Shown here piece after piece: positions 51,400 through 63,778 of a stretch of DNA of 64,000 bases. Source of the stretch: Pogonophryne albipinna (taxonomy: Eukaryota > Chordata > Actinopteri > Perciformes > Artedidraconidae); NCBI GenBank assembly GCA_028583405.1, contig CM053247.1:14740777-14804776 (forward strand). Direction: 5' to 3'. Both the position numbers and the translations under genes were made by a program. Below the pieces are notes generated by a model. The model was not told the DNA's origin. It saw only the letters and a list, made by a program, of their open reading frames with translations, and did not search any database. Each line of letters opens with the position of its first letter. Position 1 is the stretch's first letter.

Positions 51400-51662
51400 A
51401 CTTTTACTCAAGGACAAGATCTGAGTACTTCCACTTTTACTCAAGTACAAGATCTGAGTACTTCTACTTTTACTCAAGTACAAGATCTGAGTACTTTTAC
51501 TTTTACTCAAGTACAAGATCTGAGTACTTCTACTTTCACTCAAGTACAAGATCTGAGTACTTCTACTTTTACTCAAGTACAAGATCTGAGTACTTCTACT
51601 TTTATTAAGTACAAGATCTGAGTACTTCTACTAAAGTACAATATCTGAGTACTTCTACTCTA
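51400..51662. repeat. 33-bp minisatellite, copy C
   Basis: Same unit as at 21293, but seven full units plus one degenerate unit: three more than copy B, which accounts for 99 of the extra bases of copy C. Because 33 is a multiple of three, the array stays open in frame, but it is not a gene. Confidence 0.88.
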
Positions 51663-51847
51663 GTATAATCTCTGTAATTATACCACCTCTGTTTATAGCC
51701 TATGAAAAAAAACGAAGGCTAAAGCTAACGTTAGCAGATAGTGACAATGCTAGCTAGCTAGCTAGCTAGCTAGCTCAACGATTCCTTAAATGATATTGCG
51801 ACAGAAAAACTTTTCAGTTCACATCACGCTCTTCCGCTCTGCTCTGA

Positions 51848-53135
51848 CGGCCCCTACACACGGCGGCGTGCGTTGCCGCTTCAACGCTTCTACCCATTCA
51901 CTTTGAATGGGGTGACGTCACGATTCGCCGAACTGCATTGTGGGAGCAAAGCGTAGCTTTTCTCGCGGTGCTCGCTGCAAAAGTAGAGCAATGTTCTAAT
52001 TTTGACGCCTCGACAGGAGGCGTCAGCCAATCAAATCCCGTTTATGCAAATCTGCCAGTACAAGCGCTAGCCAATCAAACCGAGTGTATGCTGGGAGAGC
52101 CAGACCGCAGTTCATTTCCTCATATGCCAAAAAATGGAGGAGAAAATAATCGTAGCGGTAGTGAATCACCCGGTGCTGTATGATCAGTCCCTGTTCACCT
52201 ACCGGGATACAAACCGGAGGAGCCAGGCATGGAGGGAGGTGGCAGAGACAGTGGGTGAAACTGGTAGGTTTTCGCCTGTTTGGGGAGTTTATATCCAGTG
52301 TACTTCGTTTGAATGGTGAGCTAGCAGGCATAGACAGTATTTAGCCAGCATGGAATGTTGCGTAAAATAGCACCATAGACATTAATGTCATAAATGTTCA
52401 TCATATAAAGTGTGACATGTAAAACCTTTTATGCAATTGACAGGAGAGATTCATGTGATTGGTTGTTGGTCGCGTTGCTCGCGTAAACTCCCCAAGCTCA
52501 AGACACGCCCACCGCCAACGCACGCCACCGTGTGTAGGGGCCGTGACGGCCCGTCCACACAGTGGCGTGCGTTGAAGCTTCCAACGCTTCTGCCCATTCA
52601 CTTTGAATGGGGTGACGTCACTTTTAGCCGAACTGCATTTTGGGAAGCGACGTGGAGCGTTGCTGGCTTCAAAAGTTGAGCAATGTTCAACTTTTGGCAC
52701 CTCGACGGATGCGTCAGCCAATGAAATCCCGTTTATGCAAATCTGCCAGTACAAGCGCTAGCCAATCAAACCGCGTGTATGCTGGGAGAGACTACGCAGG
52801 TCATTTCCTCATATTCAAAAAAATTGAGGGAAAATTCATTATAGCGGTAGTGAATCACCCGGTGCTGAATGATCAGTCTCTGTTCATCTACCGGGATACA
52901 AACCGGAGGAGCGAGGCTTGGAGGGAGGAGGCAGAGACAGTGGGGGAAACTGGTAGGTTTTCGCCTGTTTGGGGATTTTATATCCAGTTTACTTTGTTTT
53001 AACATTGCTATTGCTTTGTATGTCGGGGGCGGGAGATTCATGTGATTGGTTGTTGGTCGCGTTGCTCGCAAAAAATCCCCAAGCTTCAGACACGCCCACC
53101 GCCAAGCGTCAACGCACGCTGCTGTGTGGACGCTC
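51848..53135. mobile_element. Pair of adjacent Harbinger-like elements, copy C
   Basis: This is the counterpart of 21634-22921. The first unit keeps its MADF-type frame at 52134-52319. In the second unit the start codon has changed (AAAATTGAGG in place of AAAATGGAGG at about 52823). A small AGGAGG insertion difference occurs near 52013. Confidence 0.62.
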
Positions 53136-53965
53136 GGTGAATGGCCTGTTCTAACAGCTGTTTACCAGCGGCTCAGTTAACGAACACACCGTAGATAATG
53201 TAGCTGACCCTCATCCCGGAGCAGCAGAGTTCAGCCGACCCGACAGGCAGGAAGACTCGAGCACACAGCTCGCGCTTCATATATTAAAAAATAACACCAT
53301 GCGCGTCATGATGGCACATAACAGCTTGCGACCGCAGATTATTTCGGCGATTAGATAAAATGTAAATTATATTTGACGCAACTTTAGTTACATTTCCATG
53401 ACTTTTCCAAAACTTTGGGAAAAATATTGTTTTCCATAACTTTTCCAGGGCCTGGAATTTGCATTTTGAATTTCCATGACTTTTCCAGGTTTTCAATGAC
53501 CGTACGAACCCTGTATAGTTTAGTTTGGCATCTGATTTAGGGGATTAAACAATACACTCGTTGTATTTGTTACCTGGTGGTTACTTACTTGGTCGTCACT
53601 AGGGCACTTTTAATCGTGTTGCTGCGTGCTGCTGCACCACACACCCGCCGTGGCCTGTCTGACTGAGTGACTGACTGTCAGCTCTGCGCGCTGCGCGTTC
53701 ACGTTGAGAACAGGGAAGGGAGGGGCTGCAGCCAGGGCATGTACGGGAGTGCCGCGGGGCACGTGTGGGGATGTCTGACAAAATTACAACGCGCATTTGG
53801 GGCATTGTTGTATATATTAGAAGTTTTTAATCCAGAATTGATCGATGTTACCATGAGCCACATACAGTACACTGTAAAAAAGAAAAACTGTAAAAAACGA
53901 ACTTTCAAAAGGGCACATTGCTGTCCAAAGGGCAAAACGGGCAGGTGCTCAAGCACTACCTAGAG

Positions 53966-54316
53966 CAGGGGTGTCAAACTCAAGGCCCGGGGGCCAAATC
54001 CGGCCCGTGACCTCATTTTATGTGGCCCGCAAGAGCTTGCAAAGAATATAATATACAATACAATTGTTGTAATTGTTGAATATTTGCTTTCAATGATTTG
54101 CCCTAGACTTCTGCTTTCAGACGTAGTTATTTAGGAAGATATTACCAGAACTGATAATAATCCAATGCAGGGCCAACAATGTAATATAATACATTATTTA
54201 ATATATATTATATATTTACATATGTATATTTATATATAATTAAAATTACAACCGGCCCTTTGAGTGCAACCATAATGCTGATGTGGCCCGGAATGAAATT
54301 GAGTTTGACACCCCTG
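53966..54316. mobile_element. Small non-autonomous hAT element (CAGGGGTGTC family), copy C
   Basis: Same element, ends and ACCTAGAG flanks as at 23753-24103, carried along in the duplication. Confidence 0.92.
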
Positions 54317-54584
54317 ACCTAGAGTCTATGTGTGCACGTCTCTGGGTAAAAGCCCCGGTGCCTTTGCAGCAGGCTTTGGATTCGGATTCGCTGCCGTCTT
54401 CGTACGCTTTTAACACACCATCGTAGCGATGGCGATGTTTCAGGTGACTAATCAGGTTGGAAGTATTATAGCTCGTTGCCTTGTTCCCTCCTCGTGGAAC
54501 TTCTGCATTGCATTTGTTAATACAAATAGCAAGCGAACTATCTAACTCTGAAACTTTGAAATAGTCCCATACTACCGACGACAT
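54246..54584 (-). pseudogene. BED zinc-finger N-terminus of a hAT transposase (truncated), copy C
   Basis: This is the duplicate of the frame at 24033-24371, with the same truncation by the inner element. It differs by a Lys to Asn change in PRGGNKATSYN. No catalytic domain is present. Confidence 0.68.
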
Positions 54585-54904
54585 GTTTGTTTACTGTCCT
54601 GGCTTCACGGCCGCACACCATTTACGTCACAGCCAGGCATGAGTTAGGGAGCGCTGGATTTGTGAAAAACTCCCCTCTTCCTAAACCACTAATACCACAG
54701 TACTGGCAAAATCGGGAGGAGCCGAGTGAAAAACAAGCGCCCCTCATCCCAATCCACCCACACCGCAGTATTTTTTTTCTTACCCAAAAAATATATTGTA
54801 TATTATCGGGGCTATTAATACTTGTATCGGGTTTATCGGGATGACGTCATAATTCCTAATATCGGACCGATAATTATCGGGCCGATAATTATCGTGCACC
54901 ACTA

Positions 54905-57900
54905 ATAATTATTATTGTCACTATATTTTTTAATATATTCATTTTTTTATTATTATTTCTATGATGTGTATGTCTTTGTCTCAATGTGGTAAATGTATAA
55001 AAATAATGTCTCGAAAAAGACGGACAGGACTGAATTGATGATGTCACAGCAACTAGCTACTGTATGCCGTGATGTATCACATGCACAATAGAAAATGTGC
55101 AACCAGTGTAGGGATGGATGTCCTTTAGCACAAACATGCTCCAGCCTCCATCCACATCCCATTTCCTCATCTCACATGTTCATTCTGCCGACTCCTCATA
55201 TTTCCCTTCTAGGCCAGTAGGCTAGCAGGCTACCATTAGCAACACGGCTGGCGAAATGCTTCCAAGGCCCAGTCCACTCAGTCAGTCAGCCATCTGCCCG
55301 TTTTAACGAGCGGCTCCGGGGCTTGTTGCTCTGTGTCTATGTGTGCGTGTGCGCGTCTCTAAATGTTAGTGTGCATGTGCTGCTGCGGCCATGCAACACG
55401 ATAATGTAACGTATGAATATTCACAGGTTTGACGGATCGCTTTCATTGCTCATTAATAAACCTCTTTATCTACAGTATCCCGACAACACAGGTGTGCTGA
55501 GCAACTGTTCGCCTAACTGCAACCAAATAGAGATCATTGAGAACATCCCCTGAAAACATTAAGTGCTAGAGGGTTGCTTGAACAACAAGTATTATGACAC
55601 TTGCAGACATGTTGACATAACAATTAAAAAAGAAACTGCGATAGTTTGCCGATAGACAGTCCTCAGTACTGTTTGTGCAGGCGTTTTCTGGGCAAATGAG
55701 CCATCTCTGCTCTCATTATCCTCCTAATTATGGTTCAGTGTCTCTGTGGCATAATCAACATCAGCCACATCAGTTAATGGGGAGGCAGAGAAGAGCAGAC
55801 TGATCAGCTGGGAAGCTAATATGACTTCCTGGGATGCTCTTTTATAGCTTGCGAACAGAAGAAAATGGATGTGCAGATAGAGTGGTGCGGTGATGACTTA
55901 TTTCTGTAGGCCAACCCTGAAGTTAGCATCAAAAGCGCTCCTCGACAAAAAGCTATGGAGTTTTTCCATTGGATTTTTAAATATTGCAGAAAATCTAATC
56001 TGTGGCAAACACGTTTATGATAACGTTTGTTTCAGCAGAATAAACTCCACATATTAGCACCACTGTATTTTTAAGTGTAAATGCTATTGAAAGAAGTAAA
56101 AAGCTAACGTTAGGCTATGAACATACATCACATGTAAGTACATCACAGTTGCACTTGTGTTTGCGGTGATGACATTTAGTATTCAGTTTGTGTTAGCAAC
56201 CGCCATTTTAAGTGAGATAGAAACTTTAGAAATTCACAAGTTCTTAAAACAAAAACATTTCTTCAGCTTGGTTATCCACAGACTTTATTTCAAGTGTCTG
56301 AGCAAAAGCACTGAATTTGAAACGATCGTGCTAAAATGCAAACTCATTTCTGGGTTTTGTGACTCATTCCTGCACCACTCTATAGATGTGTGTGTGAGAG
56401 GGAAAGGAGGTGGGCAGGGGGTCGGTTCTTCCTCCTGGGTACAAATGAAGGTTACAACAGGCCTGTGGTGAAGGCACTCGTCACACTTGCTTTGCCCCAG
56501 GCTGAGATGTGACCGTGTCTTGCACTGTCCAAGCTGTCTGGCTGAGTAGCAATGGCATTCCTAGAATCGTGGTTGTTTTAACAGGAGGATGTCATAGCTC
56601 CCCTGTCAGCTCTCAGGAAGCTCTGAGACAAATAGACCTCCTCCTCCGTCTCCGTCTCCTCCTCCTCCTCCTCCTCCTCCTCCTCCTCCTCCTCCTCCTC
56701 CTCCTCCTCCTCCTCCTCCTCCTCCTCCTCCTCCTCCTCCTCCTCCTCCTCCTCCTCCTCCTCCTCCACCCCCTCCTTCATCGACAGAGGCAATGAGCAA
56801 AGGGGATGAAGCGAAAGGGGGGCATGTCCAGTCTGTCCGCTTGACTGCTCTGCAACCAGCACATCGCGTGCTGTCCTGAACAATGCCACAGGCTAGAATG
56901 GGATTTACGCTCCAAACAGCTTCGTTTGAGCAGCAAACCATGAGGCACGTTACGAAACTAAATAGAGCAAAACCGCTGCACGGAAATCTGAAGATGCTTA
57001 TTTCTAAATGCGTGATATATCATAGCACGTAAGGGTATCAGACACAGTTTGAAATAGCTCGCAAACAGCGCTATAGGATTCAGTGAGCATTCCCCTGATC
57101 TTTGGCAAAATGGAGTCATCCCTTAGCCATGTCAGTGTACTTGGCAGGAAGTGGGTCAGCAGTGGAGGACATTTGACATGGGTCTGTTCACACAAAAGGT
57201 TATTCTTTACAGTCCAAACACATGAAGAAAAGGCGTGTAAGATCAAAGTGAAAATGGGTATTCTTTGGTTTTCTAGAAGCAGTACCGGGGTTATTCTCTT
57301 TGTCAAATTGAGCCCAAGGCTATAAGCAATGGCATGTTCTGAAAGATGTAGGCTTTCAAATTAAGTAGGCCTTGACCAGCAGCAAAAAAAAAAGTATTTG
57401 GAAAACAATGTATTTCCTGGAGATGTAAGGAAGCAAATTAGACTTTTACTCTGCATAATGTCCCTCTTAGTATACATACATATTAGCCTAAAAAACTAGC
57501 ATCCCTGTGTCTTTAAAGGTGTGGAGAAGAAAGGAACATTGTGGAAAGAGCTGCATATCATTACCCTCCCCAAAAAAGGAGATGACCTTGGCACAGAAGC
57601 AGAGGAAAAATAGATAGAAGTTATTTATCATCCAAACTGTGTGTACCTTCAGGTCCCTGCACCACCTTGAAGGAGCTGAATACATTTGATGGAGAAAAGG
57701 AGAACCGAGTGCTGTCATTTCAGTCATATCAGCTAATCCACCGTATTCTCATCAAAAGTAATAACTGTGAAGGCAGAGGAAACGCTGAGCACATCAACGC
57801 CAATTTAACTCCTGCATGAAATACTTTCCAAAAGAAGCTGTGAGAGCAACAGCCTATACAGATTCTATATCCTGTGTATGAGGCATTACAGCATTCAAAT

Positions 57901-58270
57901 ACATGTGAGTATAGCTGCCTGTGCTTCATGTAAACTTGAGTAAATGCTACATAGCAATCGATGCACGTTTTACAAAGCGTTTCATAAATAAAGTTTGGAA
58001 ATCTCATTCAGCACTCATTTTTGATGGAGCAAAACACATTATGTTTAAAGCCGCTCAAGATGAAATTATTTTTACTTTTTAACATCTAGTGAAAAAAGCA
58101 AATATGAGGTGTTAAAATATATTTTTTAAGTCTTTACCTGGAGGCATTCGGCAAAAGCTGCCATCGGGTCAGTTTTATACTTGTAAGGAACCCCTGTGAA
58201 TTCTTTTTTTACAGATGGAAATCAATATTCAGCGCTTGACACAGAAAGCTCTGGAGCCAGCCCCTCTTAC
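54905..58270. other. Likely neurexin intron 1 sequence
   Basis: It begins right after the transposon end that bounds copy C. The CTC repeat is here. A short frame after a good acceptor at 55474 (TATCTACAG, then YPDNTGVLSNC... to a TGA at 55553) has exon-like form but I do not recognise it. Confidence 0.4.
56655..56767. repeat. CTC trinucleotide repeat
   Basis: About 36 CTC units. In the three frames per strand it reads poly-Leu, poly-Ser or poly-Pro on one strand and poly-Glu, poly-Gly or poly-Arg on the other. There is no splice or start context for a gene. Confidence 0.97.
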
Positions 58271-58967
58271 CTTCTGTGCAGTATCGACCCACATATCCCG
58301 TTCTGGAGCAGTCACAGTAGGTTTCTCCATCTGCCAGCAAGCAGATCCCGCCATTCTCGCAGGGGTTCTCCGTGCAAAGGCCCATCATCTCCAAGCGTAC
58401 CTTCTGACTATTGATGAGCGTTGGCAGCTTACTTCCATAAACAAGGTCTGTGATAATTCCCTTGAACGGTGGCAGCTCACGGACAGAGGGCAGGGTGATG
58501 GCAGATGTGCGGATGTCCGCTGGTAGCCCTCCCAGGAAGAGGTCGCTAACGATCTTCATGAAGCGTCTCTGGGGCCGCACGTCTTCCGTCTTGGTGTGGC
58601 CATCCACGGCCAAGCCAGTCCTCAAATTGTGCCTGTTGATGGCGGCGAAGTGCCAGCGGCTGTCGTTGACCATCTTGTCCGAGGTGATGGTGGTCTCCGC
58701 GCAGTCAATGCTGATACCAAGCTGTAGCTTACCCTCGGATACGGCGAGAACTAGGAAGTCGCAGTAGCCGCCGTCGTCGAAGTACATCATGAGGCCTTCT
58801 GGTTCGGAAGTCTTGAACTGAAATGTCAGGTCACTTCTGGAGCTGGCGTCCCAGCGCAGGTAGCGAGCCCACTGACCTTCAGAGCCAGTAAACTCCAAGC
58901 CTATGCTCAGGCCCAGCATGGTACTTAGCAGCAGGAGGACATGACCAGGCAGGCTGTTGGGATTCAT
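58271..58967 (-). CDS. nrxn3: Alpha-neurexin first coding exon
   Basis: The frame starts at ATG 58967 and runs to a donor (GAAG|GTAAGA) at 58271, giving 232 codons plus one base. Residues 1 to about 24 are a hydrophobic signal peptide ([14 protein letters not shown]). Residues 25 to about 200 form the first laminin/neurexin/sex-hormone-globulin (LNS) domain, with [38 protein letters not shown] and DLFLGGLP. Residues 202-232 are an EGF-like domain with six cysteines ([24 protein letters not shown]). Neurexins are presynaptic adhesion proteins that bind neuroligins and other partners. Wording such as ARYLRWDAS and DLFLGG matches NRXN3 alpha better than NRXN1 or NRXN2. The following exons should lie left of 58271 but are not seen in the window. 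Confidence 0.9.
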
Positions 58968-59497
58968 CGTAGAGAGTAACAGGATGTACCAGAAGACGTT
59001 TAAACTGGGGATAGATCCTCAAAGTGATAATAACATCTGGCTGAGCTCCAGGGTTTATCTGATGAATGTTATATTCCACGTAGATAATTTTACAGTTAAG
59101 TGGAGAAACGCAATATCCGTTTTCTTTTTATGTATGAGGCAGATCTAAGGTTGATAATGGACGGAATGTAATTTTCTCAGCCAAGTCGATTCAGAGATTT
59201 GGAAATATATCCAATTTCCACACAAAGTGGACAGGTGAAAGTGCAAGGATGAAGGTGATCCTTAAGGAGCTTTGTCAGTGATTCAGAGCTGCATCTTGGG
59301 ATTTTTCTTTCAGACGACTACCTGGATTGAAGCACATGACCTTCATCGTTGGTCCGGTTCCGTGCCCCATGGTTTGACCTCCAGCTTCGGACACACCTTT
59401 GACAAAAATGCAGAAAAAGACAGATCAATTTAAGGTAAGACAAGGCAAGTGCTTTACAAAAATGAAAAACATTCAAACAAACAAAAGAATTATTTAA

Positions 59498-60184
59498 AGT
59501 GGACCTATTATGCTATATTGGACACATATATTGTAGGGCCATACCTATACAAAACATGTCTGTGAAGTTTTTTGCTAAATACCAAACAGTTCACCCATTG
59601 TAGCCATGCCTCATACTGCTCATACCCCTCTTTTGCAACCCTGTTAGAGAAACGTGGATTTTGGGTCCTTAGCTTGAAAAAAAAAAGAGGAGGCGCGGAG
59701 CTAATGCCTGATCAGAATTCTACCGGAGATAAAGTGAAATTCTGCTGTGATAAAATGCCATCCTGTTCAAACCACATCAAGGATTATTTCTGAAATAGTA
59801 TGGAGCTCAAATGCTTTTTCTCTTGCAGGTTTATCACAAGGTGAGTTCTTTTTTTATTTCCTGCTTTTTAAAACACACGTGCTCTACAGTACAAGTTAGC
59901 TCAGAGTGTTAGCGAGGCTTGCTAATGGAAACAAAGACGAAATTACGTCCAAAACACATCAGGCATTGTTTCTGATAGCAACTTTCTGTGGGTCCGCTGC
60001 CGATTTGACGTCAGATCGGCAGCAAATCTGTATCCGCTCGTTGTACCCCCGTTTTTAAAAGATTTGGGTACGGAGGAAAAGAGAGAGGGTTTTATTTTTT
60101 GACGCTGCGTGAGTTCCCCGACACACCGGGGACACTTTATGTATAAAAGACATAAAAAAGTGCATTTTGCATGATAGGTCCCCT
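59498..60184. mobile_element. TTAA-flanked miniature element (GGACCTATTATGC family), copy 2
   Basis: TTAA sits at 59494-59497 and 60185-60188, with inverted ends AGTGGACCTATTATGC and GCATGATAGGTCCCCT. It shares interior blocks with copy 1 (for example AACCACATCAAGGATTATTT and ATGGAGCTCAAATGCTTTT). It lies in the likely 5' intron of the neurexin gene. The TTAA target and lack of coding sequence suggest a Kolobok- or piggyBac-mobilised miniature element. Confidence 0.7.
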
Positions 60185-60188
60185 TTAA

Positions 60189-63100
60189 GCAAGATAATAA
60201 GGATTTTCAATGTCAGTTGGCATGAAAAGGTGCCACCAGCAGCTAAACTAAATATGTGGTTTGCTTACAAATCAATCCCAAATCGATATAATGCTATTTA
60301 TTACAGTAGCTATGCAAAAAAATGGTAGGCAGCATTTTGTATTTTTCTTACATAATATTAGGATATTTGAGTGAAATTAAGTCAGTACCAATTAAATATG
60401 CTCTTTAAATTAAGAGAAATCAGTATTATGCTAGTAAGTAAAACATACAGTAGTGCTTTACAGATGGGCAAAATCATGACTGTGAGTTCACATCATCACT
60501 AAGAGGGTATTGAGAGCACCACTCAATGTAGATTTGGCTCTCCATGTGGCCATAAATAAAACAAAATAACCACCAATAACCCCAATTAAAGTATTACGAG
60601 CATTTAAAGCAGGGGTCTATTTATACCAATTAAATTATCATATAAGTGGTAGCAGAACACACACATTTAGCAGAGGAAAGAAAGTCGACTGTGAGGAGTG
60701 AAAATCCATTGAGGTGAGCCAGAACATGTGTTAAGCCTCCCCCCAAACGTTAGCCTGCTATCAGTAAAGGTCTGCTGGGATCCTGATAAATATGACTAAT
60801 TATCCACCGCCACTTTCTCTCTCATTTGCATGTCTTTGGGGTATTACAATCATAAACAGCTATTGAAAAAGATGTTAGGATCTTACCGCTTCACATGCTA
60901 TCACTATTAACATTTTTAAAAGGTTCTTCCAGTGAATTCAAATTATTTCCATCACTAAAACAGGGATGACACTGGTATGGAATATTAACTAGCTACACCT
61001 GTTCTCACTCAGTTCTATTTAAATTTGCTCAGCAGAGCTAGAAATGATTCACATGGCGAAACCTTATATGTGTGTGTACTCTTCCAAGCCTTTGCCCTTG
61101 CAATTGTTTTGGCAGCGGGCTGCCCACCAGACAAATGCATTGTCCAATCACGACAGTAGCACAGAACCATGCAACACAATAGGGCCTTTAACCACCTGCC
61201 CTGAATAGTTAATCTTGCTGCAGCAGGCGAGCTATTGAATTCTAGTAACTGATACCTATGCTAATAAACTGTGTGTGCACGCATGTGTGTCCCTGTGTAG
61301 GAGTGTGCATGTGTCTCTCTGACAACACAGGGTTGCCTGGCTGGATAATTGTCTTTGTCTTAAAAGTGACTCAGTGAGACAGCAGAGAGGTTAAAAGGTT
61401 CTGTGTGGTGGAAATAACCCTGAACGCAGCTGTGTCAATCAACTCACCAAATAGAGATGTGTCTTGTGTGTGTGCCCCTTCAATAAGCAAAGCTTGATCT
61501 GCCCGTGTAACCCGAGACTCCAGTCTCGTATGAACATTGGCCCTGGCCTCTATTCAATTAACACGAGTTATTGTGTGTATTGCCTAACTGAGGCATCAGG
61601 TGTCCCTGTGAGCCATTCATGTGACAGACAATGCTAACAATGCTAACATGTTATCGATTAGTTAACTAAAGCACTCAAGGGGACTTCTTTCCTACAGTGT
61701 AAGAGTGATAAATATGTCACGTAATTCACCGTAAAAACAACATATTAATTAAGAAATAGCGCTGTTTTATATTCATTAACTTGACAAGACATTTGACACG
61801 CTGAAACCCCTGTTAATGACCTTACCCTCCAACTTAGCCTGTCAAAACTGTCCACCAGCTAGCTGGCCTGCAGGCTAAGCTAAATGCGGCTATCTGGTCA
61901 AAAGTGAAATTTCACACAGGCTAGTTATGAAACATGCCCTTTAGCTAGCCCACGCTTGATAGCACCTTTAGCAGTCCACACTCTGGAGGGCTAAAAAGAA
62001 GAATGAAGAAGCTATTTTTGGCTACTGTTGGTAACATTTGTGTTTAATTAGCATACACTTGTTTTTCTCTAGTGGTTTAAAAAAAAGGCCAAGCATTTGA
62101 GAGTGGAAAGGCATATCTACCTTGGCGTCCTGGACCCTCAGCAGCAACGTTAGCTAGCTCATGTTCTTGATAGACAATAAGTATGCTACAATAAGCATAT
62201 TTCCCGGATATAAATATGCGTTGAATTATTAAACAGAGCAGGATATGAGATGACCTGCACGGGATACCGTCACTAACTGTCCATAAATTATGCATTCAGG
62301 CTCAGTGTTGAAGAGTTATTGACATGTTTTGTAATAAACTAGCCCCCATCACGCATTGGCCCCCCCTTCCCAACTCTGCTCCCTGTCCATCACAAGCTTC
62401 AGCCCGGAGGAACGATTTAATCCGACATCAGTCACAGCAGACAAGATCCTGCATTAGGGAGTGTGTTCAGACCTGCTGGTTGAAAAGTGAGGTTCAGGGT
62501 CTTTATGAGGGCACCAAGCGGTCAGCAAGCAAAAAGTGAACAATTTACTAGCCAATAAAACTTTCTTTTCAGGGTGTGCTTATTTATCACTTGTATGTCA
62601 ATATAGGCCTATGTCATCATTAATACATTTAACCACCAAATCGAAATCAGATGGTTACAAGGGATGAATGAAACTAATTTGGGGTGGGGTTCTACACATG
62701 ACTGATAGTTCTTTCAAGGTAATTTTAACTACACCCAAGCTGCACGACACCGGCTCTTCGTCGTCATAGAATGAATTGACACGTGAGAATCATTCTTTTC
62801 TTTCTGTCACCTAATGAGCATCAACATTTTACTAAGAAACAGGCATTTAACCAAACGTTATAAATGAGCAATATAGCCAGCGAAATTGTGCCATATAAAC
62901 GTTCTTCTTAATATAGCAGCAATCGTTAAATACACATTAAACTGGGCACGAAGTCACTTTCAACTCTGCAGTAAGCAGAAGCACAGAAGTTCTGCCGTAA
63001 TATTAAATTATAGTGATGATATAGTTTCTATTGAGAGCCTCGTCGGATCTGTCAACCCCAAATATTTATGTTTTCACAAAATGAGTGCAATATAACCAAT

Positions 63101-63778
63101 GTTGGGATAGCACTAATCATCATGTTGACCAGTTTGTGGATTATTTATAATCTTGATCTAAGAGTAAAGCGCTCAAACCGAGTAGAAATCCGAGCCGCAG
63201 CCCTGCACCGATGAATTAAACAGCGGACAACATTTTCCAGCTTTCCCTCTGATCCTCGCACGGTGGCAGTCTGACTGTTGCTCAGGGGTTTATAAACCCT
63301 TACTCCAAAAATTACGAAGCAGAATTTGATCAGGAGTCTGGTTAATATTGCAATGAAATCATTTCTGAATCTTAAAGAAGTTCTGGCAGTTTATGCGTTC
63401 GTGTTTAAGGTTTAATACACGCACCCAATTCAGCGACCTGAAACTTCCCGTCTCAACGCTCTTTCACCACAAATATATGTGTCACCATTTCAGCACCGAT
63501 AAGTCGTCGTCTCTTGAGATGTGGTTTCCTTACAAATAATCCCGCTGTCATGTGGTTAAACTGCGGTTGCGAGCTTTAAAACTAACCACCGACACCATCC
63601 CATTGCGCGTAAATCCACATTGCAGCCCAAACTCATCATCTGATTCACATAAAAGGAATATTTTTGATGAAAAACTTCTGAATCAAACAACTCAAGTATA
63701 GCCTACCTTCACAGAACACCTAATGTATGATGGATGTAAATACAAACTATCGAATAGCTTAGTTTAATCTGCTCTTAC
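60189..63778. other. Likely intron in the neurexin 5' leader
   Basis: AT-rich, with no coding exon or intact element seen. It lies between the presumed coding-exon acceptor near 59397 and the presumed leader-exon donor at 63779. Confidence 0.4.

Larger units (their letters stand above)
50546..54344. mobile_element. hAT-like element inserted in the BED-finger element, copy C
   Basis: This is the counterpart of 20431-24131 with the same termini and the same flanking GGTAAAAG duplication. It is about 100 bases longer because of extra minisatellite units. It shows that the nested insertion predates the duplication. Confidence 0.85.
46271..54904. repeat. Segmental duplication, copy C
   Basis: This block matches copy B 16142-24674. 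It is about 100 bases longer, mainly because a 33-bp tandem repeat has three extra units (99 bases), plus about 16 bases duplicated at the transposon end near 54880. The left edge is preceded by a short stretch matching dnah2 intron sequence near 26620. The right edge coincides with the end of an inner hAT element. It lies between camk2b and nrxn3 sequence, which is not where a dnah2 3' end is expected. Confidence 0.93.

Noticed and set aside
56578..56941. Poly-Glu, poly-Gly and poly-Leu frames
   Set aside because: They are all produced by the CTC microsatellite.
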